From assembly GCF_010093535.1 (NCBI RefSeq), contig NW_022985171.1, positions 960,516 through 1,024,515 of the forward strand: DNA of 64,000 bases, read 5' to 3'. Both the position numbers and the translations under genes were made by a program. The notes under the pieces were generated by a model. That model did no database searches. It was not told where the DNA came from and worked only from the letters and a program-made list of their open reading frames with translations. Shown here in pieces: positions 1 to 13,790 of this stretch (position 1 is its first letter; every line of letters starts with the position of its first letter). The DNA is from Lindgomyces ingoldianus. Lineage: Eukaryota > Ascomycota > Dothideomycetes > Pleosporales > Lindgomycetaceae.

Positions 1-1694
1 AATAAATTATAATAACTAGAACTAAAAATCTACCTAAGAGACTATATGTATTTTAACACTAAAAACTTTAAGATACCTAGACCTTCTAGAAAGCTAGTAG
101 AAAAAAAAATAAGACTATATAAAGTCCTTTAGACCTAACAAGACAACTGCAAACTTAAGCTTCCCCTATATATAAAGATACACCTATAGTTCTATGTCTC
201 TAGATTAAAAAAAGCACTTAAAGAAGTTCCTCTATCTACTTAAAAATAAAAAAATAAAGAAGTAGAATATAAAGTTAAACACATTATTAGTAATTAAAAA
301 AACTAAAAAAAATTTTTAGTAAAATAAAAAAAGTAGCTTACTAGTAAAAACATATAAAAACTAGCTAAAAATTTAAAGAACATGTAGTTATTAGTATAAA
401 AGTACTTTTAGGCCTATTTAAAAGAAACTAGCTAGGCAATAAGGCACCTATATTAAAAGGAATAGCTATGTTATTACTAGATAGCAGCAGCCTTTAGAGA
501 TAAGTCTTAGCTAATAATAGTTAAAAAAAAAATAGCTTTTTACTTTAGCCTTAAAAGCTTTTATCTTATCTAAGAAAAATAAATCCCCTTTTAAGTACTT
601 TATATAATAAGCCTTTAGTAAATCTAATAACTTTTAGATATAGTCTTATTTAAAACACTTCTTAGCTTTTACCTTTAAAGTCTTCTAAACCTAATGTAAC
701 ATTTTATTATTAAAGTTCTACTTTTAAGCCTTTATAGTAACTGCTTTTTAAAGAAGTGTTTCTCTCTTTTTCTCTAAATAATTCTATATAGTATTAGAAA
801 TAAAAGTGTTATATTTACTATTTTTTTTTACACACTTAACGCACTTGTTTAAGGATAAAGTTAACACATAAGACAACTTTAAAAATTAGTAAGCGCTATA
901 AGGCTTTATTTTTATCTAATAAAGAGGATTAAAATAATAAGTAATATAAAGATAGTAAAATAAACAAAACTAGTAAGCTATTTAGCATAAAAAAGATAAA
1001 TGTTAGAAGTGCCTTTTAGTAGAAGAGCACTAACATTATAAATAAGCTTTTACTAATGTAGTTATGTAAGCAAAGCAGCAAAGACGCTGCTAGGAAGGAG
1101 GGGCAGCGTGTTATAATCTATAGTTAGACTAGCGTAACTCCACCTAGGATGCTCTATAATATAGTACAGTTAGAGCAGGACTTGCTTACAGACTAAGCAG
1201 AGGACGTGGAGGTAGCGCGGCTACCTAAGATTATAGAAGAATGCGTTGTCTAATAGGAGGACAGAATGTGAATTCTACAAGTCTAGGGGAGCTTAGTAAG
1301 CCCTGCTTAGTAGGCTTATATAAGCTTATCTAGCTTACCTTAGCGTCCTCTGCACATGTATATAGTTCCTATAGTAAACAACTTTTAGAAGGTGTGTTTA
1401 ATGTTTAGTTTATTCTTTATATAGACTAAGTAGCATTTAGCTTTTTAAAAAGCTGTAATACTATTTATATATCTTACACTATATATACCTCTAACTCTGT
1501 CTAACAGGACTGTTTAACCCTAGCCTTTTTACTGCTGTACATAGGGCAAACTACAATCTAGTCACTCTCCCTCCCTTTATTAGCCTAATAGCCTGTACGT
1601 AGGACTGTACACCCTACCGGATTGGCCCCTTATTATCTGTCCTACTCCCCACCTAGGAATATCATCAGACCTAAGTGCTTCACGAAGCAAGGAT

Positions 1695-1815
1695 TGTAAC
1701 ACTCCGCACCACTCCGCCAATACAACCAAAAGGTACGAATAATCAACCAACGTTGATTTTCAGGTGCAGAATAGTATATATACCTGTCGCACGTAAGCGC
1801 CATCTTGGCCTTACA
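1695..1815 (+). mobile_element. Short LTR-like repeat, copy 1 (TGTAA...TTACA)
   Basis: A 121-bp unit begins TGTAACACTCC and ends GGCCTTACA, so it has the TG...CA style inverted ends of an LTR. It contains a palindrome (AATCAAC-CAAC-GTTGATT), then a TATA-like stretch (AGTATATATACC), then CGCACGTAAGCGCCATC. A second copy lies at 13678-13790 in the same orientation. Homology stops exactly after TTACA in both copies. It may be a solo LTR, one LTR of an old element spanning the block, or a TRIM-like element. I see no convincing target-site duplication. Confidence 0.55.
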
Positions 1816-2483
1816 GCTATTTTAAAAGTTTTTTTTATAACTATGTTTTTTATTTTATTAAAATGTGCTCTAGCTTAGCTACTTAAAGCTAGAGGCTACT
1901 AATCTAGTTAGCTAATTTAGCCTTGTTCTGTAATACAAGGAGCGTACTTCTAGACAGTGTTGCTTCTGCTATAGTGTTGTTAAATGCAGGTTGTAGATTT
2001 ATACTTTCTAGAGGGCAGTAATTAATGTTACAATTCCTACTAACTAGTTATATGCTAATAAGAACGTGTTTGTTTATTACGCGGTCTAGTAAGGGTATGT
2101 GAAGGGAAGGGAAGGTTGGTGAGAAGGATAGGCAAAACAGCGGGTGTACAGTTCTTAGTTGCGGCCATATAGGTGCTAGAGGGTCTTGTTAGACTGTTCT
2201 AGTTTGCCTTGTTCTGCTATATAAGAGAGCAGGGGAAACAATCCTAATAAGATAGTAATTAGAGTAAATATGTAGCGTAAGATATTTAAAAGTATAATGT
2301 CTTTATAAACTATTATTAGCGGAGCTTGCTCTGCTCCTTTCTGTAGACTTTAGTTTTCTTTAGTTAGGGCTTAGCAGCTAAGAATTACTGCTTTTAGCCT
2401 TTTTAGGCTTACATAAGCATAAAAACAGCAGATCTTTAGATAATTATTTTCTGCGTAAAAACTAAAACCTTGCTGCGCGTGTT

Positions 2484-5400
2484 GTTTAATACCTGTCTAA
2501 TACCTTCTACTATAACCTATAATATAGTACCTCTGCTATTTAACACTAATAAACCTCTTTTACTTTATAATAATTATTATCACCCTATAGATTTATAGAG
2601 AGACAGGATGTTCCTCTAATAAAAGGTTTAATGTGCGCCCTATAATACATAAATCTAGGCAAGGAAGCGCCCTACCTAGGGCAGCCCTATACCTCTACTA
2701 CTAGCTAAAAGGCGCGCTCTTACTAATATTACATATATTGCAAATAACAGACTACAACCCTATATCCTGCTATTGTCTTCTCTAGTACCTCTATGTTGTT
2801 ATTGTTCTACGCTATTAGACTAGGCAAATAACATGTTTAAAAAAAATAGTAAGTAGAAAACTTTATATTAAAAGTGTTACTAATTAAAAAGTAAGGTTAA
2901 TATTTATACTATAAATAAAAAACTAGTACATGTATTACTTTTTATAAACTTTAGCCTATTAAGCTCTTTTCTTTATAACATTTTTATATAACAGACACTT
3001 TAATAATCTTCTTAATATAAAATCTTTAGCCTATTAGGTAACCTTTTTAATATACTATCTATGCTATTTACTTTAATTAGTTTAAGTATGTAATGTACTT
3101 AAAAGCTACTATTAACATAGAAAAAGTTTTAGTCTACACCTTCTTAGTTATAAAGAGTAGGTATAAATAAAAACAACCTTAGTAATAGTTTAAATAAGAA
3201 CATTAATGTAGATATCTTTCTAAACACTAAGCGCTATGCGTATAATTTTCTATCTACGCCTATACTTATAAATTTTAATAATGTTAAATTCTTTAAAGAC
3301 TAGGCTATACTAAAAGTTAATAAGGGCTATATTAATAACTTCTATAAAAGTCTACTTAATATTAAGTTAGATACATGCACTACCTATAATTAAAAGTAGT
3401 TTAACATAGGATTAAATTAATAAAGTACTTATAAAAAGTGCGCTACTAATTTACTTAAATATAAACATAAAAAGAAATTTATTTTACTTTAAAAAAATAT
3501 AAATAACTTTAATTCTAGCCTTTTACTAAACTTTTCTAAGTTAACTACTACTAAAGAGTAACTACTAGCACATGTACACATTAATATAGAAATAAGGCAG
3601 CATTAGGGACAGCAGTATAAGTACTAGGGCTATATATGCTACTTTGCTGTTAACACTGCTAAGGTGTTCTTACGCCTTTTACTTTTTTCTTATAATTTAG
3701 ATATTGTTATCCTTAAACTAGCTACTACTAAAGGGGAGAATTAGGGTGTAATTAACTGTTAGTTTAAAAAGAAGCACTGTGTGTGTTAACCTATTATAGA
3801 ATAGTAGCTAAACTACTTAATTACCTACTATTCTAAATATGCTAACATTACTATTAATAAAAAGGCTTTTAGTTTACTACTAATAAATAATTATATTAAT
3901 AACTAACTTTTAATTATTAAGACAAATAATAATAGTTTACTTATAAATATAGCAAATAAAGATAATAATTTAAGGGCTAATACCTTATCTAATACTGCTA
4001 CATCTGCTGTAGATAAAGACGCTAGCAGCACCTATAGTAAAAGCTCTGTATTTAAAGAGATAGACATTAATAAGGTTAAAAAGCCTAAACATAGAGTTGT
4101 ACTTAACTTTACACCTAATATTTATAAGTTTAAGACATTAAGGGACTATATTTATTAAATAACAATATAAAAGTTTTTTTTATAAGTTTTATTTATTAAA
4201 CTTTAATCTTTAAATTTAATAGTTATAAGCCTTTATTTAGCCTTATGTTCTTGTCTTTATTTTTATATAGTAAGGTAGAATTTGTATAGCTTTAACTATA
4301 TAATGTTAATTTTCTTAGTTATGTGCGCTACTTTATTTATTATAAGGATAAAAGATTTGCTTAACACCTATGTTTTTAGTTTACAGCATTTAATATGCTT
4401 TTTTAGAAGGAGTCTGCGTCTAAAGCAGAATTCTACATTAAGCGCGCCTTTAATAGGCAGGAGTTAATAGTAGAAGACATATAAAAGTAATTTACTAGAA
4501 AAGATAAAAAGTAATAAATAGTTAACTTTATTATTTATTTTATAGCTAAAATTTATAGTACTTAGTTATTTTAGATGTAAAAAGAGAAAAACTTTAAAGT
4601 AATAGTATGTTTAATACCTGTCTAATACCTACAGCGTATATGTTAAAACCTAGCAGGTTTAGCAACTTTATTATTCTACATTATTTATTACCTTCTCTAC
4701 TACTAATTTACACTAGCATAACCTTTTACACTTTATGTAAGAGTTTCCTTTATAGAAAGCTGCTAATGCTAAATAGTGTTTATAATTAGTGTCTACTTTT
4801 ATATAAAATAACCTATATATTATAGCTTATTACTTTAATTAACATTTTAGGCTTTTTAAAAAGCATGTAATTAAGCTAAAGTTTAACATTATAAATTAGT
4901 AAGATTAGTATAAGTAGTAGAGTAAAGAAAGCACACATAGTTATAGTCTCTACTACTGTAGTAACACACCTTATCCTAATAATAAGCTAGAAGAGAACGC
5001 CACACTCTTTTTTATTACTTACTTAGTAGTGTACTAGGGCTGTTACATCTTAGCAATCTATCTAGAACCTAAGCTATAGAAGTTAGTAAATAAAAGTTTA
5101 GTACTATCTCTTTTATAGCGCTTTATAATGTTTATGTTTAAGAAGCTATCTAACATTCTAACACACTGTTATTTATACTAGTGTTAGACTAGCTATTATT
5201 TAAAGGTATATAAAAAAATAAAATAAAAAGTCTACTAATTTAACACTTTTTAAAAAGTGTAAAAGGTGCTAACATTTATGCATATAAAAAAGAAGCCTTA
5301 TAAGTGTTTTTTTACATAATAGAACTATATACAACTTAACGCCTATTTATATACTTTTACACTTAGTTAGCACACTAATACTAATATACAAGTATACATA

Positions 5401-8400
5401 AGTACTACTAGAGTTGTTAATTATATAAGTGTGTATGCTTCTAAGAGTAAAACTTAAACATAGATGTTTAAAAAGATAGCAGCTTAAGTCTTACTACATA
5501 TTAGACTTAGTAATTTTATACTTTTATTTGCTATAAAGCTTATAAACAAGAGGCTTAGCGCTTAGAATTATAGTGCTTAGAAAGTTATGCATTAGCTATT
5601 TTACTTACCTTTTTATTACTATAGCTAGACTATTATTATAGTTAATTATTAACTTATTAGTTTATAACTATTTTCTTTTTTCTTTTAAAATTAAGCTTAG
5701 CAACAGGGACTACTAAAAAATGCAGGAGTAGAGAACTATAATAAGTTTACTATTATAAAAACTTATACACTTATGTAGAAATATCTAGAGCAAGATAGCT
5801 CTTTAGACTATATTTACTACTTAGACTTTTTACTTTATTTTAACTATGTTACTAAAAAGTTAAAACATAGGCTAAAAGCTAAGCTTAAAATTTTAAACTT
5901 TTTTTTTTAATATAAGCCTTTTTTTAATTTAGAGAACTTTTTATAGGTTAAGTTAACCTTACACTACTTTTTTTATGCTGCTAATAAGTTATTAGCTGTT
6001 TATAAAGTTACTTATAAGACATTTACTAAGGCTTATAATTATTACTGCACTATCTATTTCTATAAGCTAACTAACACTTATAGTAAACCTAACCTAAAGA
6101 AGGACCTAGATAATTCTAAGTAAAAAAATGCAGTGCTAGAAAAAACTTTATTATTTAATAAGCTTAGGCTATGCTAACTAGAAGAAGACAGAGAGGATGT
6201 TAATTTAAATGCCTTTAGTAACTGTCTACTTAATTAGGTAAAAGATTAAATAGATTTGTCTTATATTAATTTATATAATTTAGATCTAATAATATATTAG
6301 TCTAGGCTAAAAAGCTGCTATCTAGTTGCTAGAGCTAGAGCGTCTAATACTATGTCTAATACCCTCTAGGTAAAACAAAGATTATTATATAACTTAGTTA
6401 TAAACTACTTTATAGCATATCTTAAACTTTGTTTACTACTGCAGTTGCTTATTAATTTAGATAAAGTTAGTAGTATAAAAAAAATGTTTATTATTAATAG
6501 TATATTTTTAGCTTTTAATAACTTAGCTCTATAATACAACATTAGTAACCTTATAATGCAATGCGCGCCTACTAGTGTAGCTGCATATTTTATATCTAGT
6601 TATACTATTAACTTTATATTTTACATCTTAATTATTAATAAGTATAGACTTTTTTTACTTTTATAAAAAGTAAGTCTCTCTTAGCTTTAAAGCTAACTTT
6701 AATAAGTTAAATATATTATAATTAATAAAAAATTTATAGTTAGCTTTAGTATACTTAGCTAGATTTATACTAGGTGTGTGTAGGTGTTTCTAGAGTTTAA
6801 GAAAGACTTTAGTAGCATTAACATTATATTATCTAGTAATTTTAGGCAACTACCCCTAGTTAGCTAGCAGCTGCTGTTTAATTATACTAATTAGAAATGC
6901 CCTGTAGAGACCTATAGTTAGCACCTATATAGTTTATTTAATAAGATAATTATACTTAACATTATAATGCAGCAGCAGAGGGACTCTTAGGCTAAGTTTT
7001 AAAATGCTCTTAGGTGTCTTTAAGATAGCGTAAGCACTGCTAATAACTAGATGCTATTTAGTAAGTAATGTTAAGTTTTACTTTTAGCTAATAAGTATTA
7101 TAGCTTTAACTTTACTATTTAACTATGCAGTAAATATTTTAAGGTCTCTACTATAAACTAGCAGTGTATAAAAAACTGTAGTAAACCTGTTATTATTACC
7201 TAGGCTAAACATAATTACTTTTAAGCTGCTAAGGTAGATACTTAGAATAGTAGCAACTTACACAGCCTTCTTCTATTATGTGTAGGTGGCTAAGTTATGC
7301 TCCTACATAATATATAAACAAAGGTTAGTCTTGTAAACAGTACTATTAGGGAAGTAGACAATATCCTATAGCCTCTATCTATTATAGATCCTTATAAGGA
7401 GCCTTTAAAGGCAGTTCTTGTTGCTGTCTTTAGGTATAAAGAGCTAGCGCTGTACACTTAGGTAGATAGTAAGGCAGTTATTTTTATATTTTTTATTAGT
7501 TAAGAGTTTTACTTCTAAGGGAATGTTATATCCTACACATAGTTTCTAATCTGCTCTGTGTAGGCTATAACTATCTACAAGTTACAAGGCTTAAGTCTAG
7601 ACAAAGCAGTTATTTATATTAGTAGTAAAAGAGATTATGCACTAGGTCTTATATATGTTATAGTTTCTTATGTTAAGTTGCTAGATAAGTTAATGTTTAA
7701 TAAGCATTTCTTCTTAAATTATTTAAAAAGTAGTAATTTAGAAACTATAAAAAAGTAAAATGTAAATATACAGCAAAGAATGCAGTAGTTAGTTATAGTA
7801 GTAGACTATAATTTTTAACCTATTTATTTAATACTTGTCTAATACCTTTTTTACTATTATATTATGTCTATATGCTTAGTAATTTATAAACTAATTTATA
7901 GCATAATATATTACTTTTATTAGTATAATAGATATAATATAAATTAGAGTTTATAAATTAGAGATTATAATAGTTAAATATAAGTATAAACTTTATATTT
8001 AAGTTATTATAGCTTATTTAAAGTCTTAGAGTTATTTTCTTTTTACTGCTAGTGCTTTTCTAGCTTAAGTATCTTAATAAACTAGGTTAAATCTATAAGC
8101 ATAACACTATCTTTACTTTAAATAGTATCTAGTAAGTATTTTACATTCTTTATCTTAAACTAGTAGGTTTAGAATAAAGTCTAATGTCTAAATGCTATAA
8201 TTAGCATGTGTTTAATATCTTATCTAATACTAAACTTACTTTAAATTATTAAGAAATTTATTATTATAAAGTTTTAAAAGACTAATGCTTTTATTTTAAG
8301 CTACTAATTAAATGTTAGCAGTAAAAAAGTAACTACTTAATTATATAACATATAATACTGTTAGAATTACCTATTTAGCCCTTAAGAAAAGAAGCTTAAA

Positions 8401-9115
8401 AGAAGAAATTAGTAGTTAAAAAAGCTTATTAATAGTAATAAGCTTATAAAAAGCTATAAAAGTAAGATTAAATGCTAGCTTAATAAATATAAACTATACT
8501 TATTAGTTATGTAGTTAAAGACTTTTTTAGAAACTTACTTAGCACTAGCAGTCTTAAACATTATTAGTAATGTATAGTAGATACCTAGAAAAGCCTAGAC
8601 ACATCTAGTTTAGGTAGCGCTGTAAGGTATTAGACAGGTATTAAGCATAGCAGCTAGAATGTACTTACACAGAAAATAGTATTACTTATATGTAAAACAT
8701 ACACACTAAAGTTATACATTTTAAGGAAACTTGTTTTCTTGTCTACACTAGCAACTGCATTTACTAGTATAGCTTTAATATATCTTTACTAGCAAAGTTT
8801 ATCTGCTACTTTTACATCTATTATTAGCACTTTAGCTTATATTAGTGCTCTAGCTTATAGACTAAGATTGTTTATAGGCTTAGAGCTATTAACATCTATA
8901 GGTCTTATATCTATAAATTCCTTGTCTAGTTAGTAGTGTTAAGAAGGCATAAACTCTTTTAGTAGGTTAAAGAGCCTAGTTTGCTAGATAAAAAATGCAT
9001 GTTTATTACTAAATTTACTAAAGTCTGCACTGCGCGTAATTACTTTCTAGCTATAGTGTTTGCCTTTCTTAAATTTATAATATATTAGCTGCTGTTTAAT
9101 ACCTGTCTAATACTA
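2484..9115. repeat. Dispersed motif TTAATACCTGTCTAATACC
   Basis: A near-identical 20-22 bp word occurs at about 2484-2505, 4609-4630, 7827-7848 (one change) and 9093-9115 on the plus strand, and inverted at about 8624-8643. Weaker versions are near 6346-6370, 8208-8230 and 12128-12152. It is itself a tandem of two TCTAATACC-like decamers. The function is unknown; it could be a subterminal transposase-binding repeat of a transposon family. Confidence 0.5.
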
Positions 9116-9260
9116 TATTAACTTACTAAAGTGCTGTTGCTATGTTTTTAGACTAAATACATAGTTACAACTCTAGTTTAAACTTCTTATTAACATTATA
9201 TTTAGTGTCTAGAAGATGCTAAACTGCTAGGCAGAACTTGTTACTCTAGAATTTAAAATA

Positions 9261-11713
9261 GTAACATACCTAACAGGTTAGCTAGCTACACAGGTTAGCT
9301 AGCCACTTTTACTAAGCCCCTACTAAACTCTACCTATCTACATAATGCTTTAACAACAACACTAGATTAAATCTTCTAAAGAATGTTAGATACAGCTTAC
9401 TTTTTAGGCTTTTAAACAAGACTTAAAACTCTTCTTATAATGCGCTACAGCTATTTATAATGTCTTTTACACAACACTAAGCAATTAACGCGCTAGACAG
9501 CCTTTACAAGCAGAATGCTAGCCTAAATTAAGGAATCTAACTAAGCTTAAAAAAAAGGTAGTTGTTAAGTACATACTTAAGCTTATTACGCGCAGATTTC
9601 TCTCTAGGCTTACAGCTGTAGCTAATATAGCTAATTCCTTGCCTGTAGAGTGTAATCTAGGCTAGGTTAGCTTAAACTAGACTAGTATATAGGTTAAGCA
9701 CTGCCCTAAGTTTATAATAAAGTTTAATTATAAGTATAATTATAAAAGAGCACTTTATAAGAATCTAGAGGTTATCTAGGGCTAGTTTTGCCTAGTAGCT
9801 AACATAAAAGCTAAGTACAGTACCCTTACAAAAGTTATTAGCCACCTAGTAATCTAAGCTCTAGATAGGTGAAGTTAGCTATTTTAGCATAGCAATATCT
9901 CTATTAAAAATTAATTAAATTTAAAAATTTTTAGTTCTATAAAAAGCCTATATATAGGCTAGTTTCTTAGTGTTATAGCTAGTTAATAGTAAGTTAATCT
10001 ACCTTTATTTTAAATAACTTCCTTTATGCGCTTTAACTAACTAAGGATACACTTTCTATAATTAGCTAGTTAAATTTTTAACTACTTTTTCTATAGAACC
10101 TTTACTATTTACTAGTAAGTAGTAATATATTCTTGTTGCTTTAAGATGCGTAACTTTATAATCTGCTAGACGTTCTTAATTAGATTTAAATTAGAGCTCT
10201 ATAAAGGCTACTTTATCTAGATTATATTATAATTATCTATATACTTTTAAGTTGCCTTTACAGTGTGTATAGAGGCTCTATTCTGCATCTAGATGCTAAT
10301 CCCTTAAGCCTTTATAAGTTCCTAATAGAATAAAATTCTAATGTTGTGTAGAATCTAGCAGTATTTTCTAGAGTTATTGCGCTTACTGTTAGTGTTAATA
10401 TAGAGCTCTAATTTACTATTAAGAGATATTACACTAAAAACACTAACTGTAGTTCTTCTAGACTTAAATGTAGGCTTTAAGTAGCAGCTCTTATACCCAC
10501 GCCTAGCTCTTTAACATACCTATAGAGGCGTAGTATCTAATCTAACTTTAAACATAGCCTTATTATAAAACGCTATATAAGCTATGTCTTTATCCTTATT
10601 AAATTAGTGTATTTAGGCAAATTAAAGTTGCTTTTCTTTATGCACAGCTAACAGCTAAGGCTTACAGCGTAGGCAGAAAGCGTAGTACTTATTTTTTATA
10701 AAGTATTTTCTTATAGTGTAGGCATAGATCTAACATCTAGTCTTTAATAGTGTTGTAATAGTGTTAAGTGTAGCAAAGAGATTATTTACTGCCTAGTAAA
10801 TAAGATGCCTCTTAGCGTGTTTGTTAAGCTTTAGAGGCCTGCCTGTACACAGGGCTTTAGTATAGATGTGTTAGGGCTGCTTTTGCAGCTTCCTAATGTT
10901 ATACGTAACTGTTAACTTTAGTATGCTAAGATAACGCGCAATTTTGCTAGCGCTTACCTTGTAAAGGTAGAACTGCTATATTATATTAATAGTACATTTA
11001 GACAGCTCTTTTTTTAAGGTTTTATTTAGCTTTAGACTTATTAAAAATAGGGTTCTTTTAATAAAGTTATAGTGGGTTAATTTTAGTGCATTTGTGTGGT
11101 AGGGGAAGAACTCGGCTAAGTGGCCAATCACTTATGCGAGGGTACTGTACAGTATCTAGAATAAAGATAGGTATAACTTTAACAAGTTAGGCTTTATAAT
11201 AGGCTAGATATTAACTAGAGCAGTTATTACAGCTTTAAAAAGATAAGAACAGCTAAAGGTAATATAGTAAAGTAATAAAAAGTAGACAACAGTTATCTAG
11301 AGCATTAATATAATAAGGTAAGCTATAAGATTATAGAGCTTTAAGCAGTAAATAAGGCTACTACACAACATAGATTACATAAAAGGAAGCAGATTTAGGC
11401 AGAAAAAACCTTAATAGTTAAAAATAAGGCTTGTCTAACTGCTCTAAAGGAGTTTAGAGCGCGTAGTAATAGGAAGAAGCTAAAGACGCAGGTGCGCGCT
11501 AAAGAAGGTAAGCTAAGTTAAAAGTAATGTAGGCAGTGCAATTAGACTAGGCATAACTTATGTATATGTAAGCAAGTAGTAGAAGTAGACTCTAAATAAT
11601 ATCTTATGTTATATTACTCTATACAGGGCTAAAGTGGGCTGTTTTGCGAGAGAATAGGGTGGTTTTAGTAGGGGCTTGGCAAAAGTGGCCGGCCAACCTG
11701 TTAGGTACGTTAC
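9261..11713. mobile_element. 2.45-kb element with long terminal inverted repeats, RIP-eroded
   Basis: The left end reads GTAACATACCTAACAGGTTAG and the right end, in reverse complement, GTAACGTACCTAACAGGTTG. After a 17-bp extra repeat on the left, the arms continue with a shared GCCACTTTT...AAGCCCCTACTAAA core, giving inverted arms of about 55-70 bp. The inside is AT-rich with stops in every frame, so any transposase is dead. The arm differences are mainly C/T and G/A, as expected from RIP. This looks like a DNA transposon; the family is not recognised. Confidence 0.6.
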
Positions 11714-13677
11714 ATATTAGTTGCAATATAGTCTAGGTTGTGTTAGGCATTCTCTCTAGTAAGCTAAGTTTGTCTCTTAAGATTTCTTATAGTAAAAGCA
11801 TTTGTTAAGTATTCTAATAAGCTTTTTTTACGCTTTGCTATAGTTATATAGTAGTAATAGATAGGTAATAGATAGCTTAGTAAGAGTTTAAATAGTGTTG
11901 CGCAAAACTAATAAACAAAGTTTATAGTAGTATAGTTAAGGTTATAAAATTAAAGTTATAATAAAGGCTTAAAAAACTAAATTTTTAAAGTAAATAAAAG
12001 TAATTATGTTATTTAAGCAGCATTTATACTATGTAGGCTATTACTAAGGTAACAGGCAAAGCAGCAGTAAGCTATTTAAAAAAATTATATTTTTCTTAAA
12101 AATGTTACTTCTACTTATTTTACTATAATGTGTCTAATACTATGTCTAATACTACTTTATATACTAGTTTAAGAGTATTCTACACGCAGATTATAAGAGT
12201 TAGTTATGTAATAGTTTATGTAATTATCTACTATAATAAAAATGCAGTAGAAGGGTAAAAGTAGCAGTAAAAATCTAAGTAAGTTTATAAAAGTAAAAGT
12301 ATAGCTTAAAAGTTTACTATTTAACTTTTAAGACTTTTCTACCTACACTCTTAACATAACCTACTACATAATTACTTTACTACTTTATTATACTCTCTAT
12401 AAGCTTTTATTTACTTTTAAAGCTATTTTTATACTAATATTATAGCTTAGTAATGTGTTGCATAGCTTTTTTACTTTATTATAACATTTACTTTATTAAA
12501 AATGTCTTGCTTTTAACCTGTTTATGTTAATGCTGCTAGGAAGAGTATAATTATAGTATTAAACATAGTAATAGACACTGCTAATGCATTATAGCTCTTT
12601 CTAGGAAGAAGGCTATTGCTACTAAAGCTCCCTATAAAGCTCCTATTCCTAGGCCTAATAAAGGCAAACGCTCTTTTAAGAAGCCTATAGTTTTAAAGAG
12701 TTTACATCTAAGGTGTGCTAATTTACTACCTTTAAAGCATGTTACATATAAAAAGACTAGCATTTAGGTTTTAGCTTAGAAGAGAACTAGTAAGGGCTAG
12801 AAGCTTAAAAAAAATAAAAGTTTATTAAATTTTATTTTTACTATTTAATACTTATTACTAACTATAAATAGTTGCACTTTTTTAGTAGATTAAGTTCTAT
12901 TAGTTTAAATAACATAATACTAAGTTCTTCTTTGCAATTACTCCCTTCTACTATCTTGTTTAAAAGGTTGCCTAGGATGTAGCTTAAACTAATAATAAAC
13001 CTTTTTACTAAAGTAAGTAAGCACTTTATGCATTATAAATAACTACTAAGTTCTTTATTATAACTTTAATAGAATGTAAGTGCTAATGTATTAGTATTAG
13101 ATAAAGTATTAGACTTATTAATTTATAAGCACTTAGCTAGCTACTATCTATAGCAAGCGCATTACTATTTAGGCTTAAGATGTGTAGCTTGTTATTTGCA
13201 TTGCTTAAGATTTTAGCTAGTACTTTAACTTTACTAATAAGTACTTATATAGATAAACCTACTAAAAGGTGTTCTCTTACATAGCATTTATAGGTATATA
13301 GGTCTTTATGTAGAATTTATAAAAATATAGTTTATAAGTTTTAGTCTGTAGACTACCTTTTATTATCTGCTTTACTTATAGTCTTCTTCTATAGGCTTCT
13401 TCTAATGCAGTCTTCTTCTCTAGAAAGAGTTTAATAAGTGACTTAAAACAAGCTCTGCTTATGCATTCATTTATAAACTGTTATAGTATGTTACTACTTA
13501 GTCTATATAAAGATAAGACTAAACGTTAATTACGTTCTTTCTAACAATAGTTAAGATTAAGACTATATACTTAAGGTTTGCGCGCTGTACGCGTCGCTCT
13601 TAGCAGTGCGCGCTGTCCTTGGCCTGCGCGCATGCCCTTATAGGACGGAGCATACCCCTAGTGTAAGGACGGAGCTC

Positions 13678-13790
13678 TGTAGCACTGCGCCAATACAACC
13701 AAAAAGGTGCGAATAATCAACCAACAGTTAATTATTGCGTACAGAATAATATATATACCCGTCGCACGTAAGCGCCATCTCGGCCTTACA
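13678..13790 (+). mobile_element. Short LTR-like repeat, copy 2
   Basis: This is the second copy of the unit at 1695-1815: it starts TGTAGCACTGCGCC, keeps CCAATACAACC, the palindromic segment (AATAATCAAC...GTTAATTATT), the TATA-like stretch ATATATACCCGTCGCACG, and ends CGGCCTTACA. It sits on the gene-side edge of the AT-rich block. Sequence after it (from 13791) is GC-normal and has no match after copy 1. Confidence 0.55.

Larger units (their letters stand above)
1..13560. repeat. RIP-degraded transposon graveyard (AT-rich block)
   Basis: The block is very rich in TpA-containing words (cta, tag, tta) and full of stop codons in all six frames, with only tiny chance reading frames. This is the signature expected when cytosines of repeated DNA are converted to thymine by RIP in ascomycetes. 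Fragments of coding character remain, for example an open Lys/Arg-rich stretch of about 50 codons near 12610-12765 on the plus strand that resembles the basic tail of a transposase or gag, but I cannot assign a family. No intact gene is supported. Short islands with less erosion (about 1040-1700, 2090-2240, 11080-11160, 11640-11715) stand out by higher GC. Separate entries cover the inverted-end element and the LTR-like copies inside it. Confidence 0.85.
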
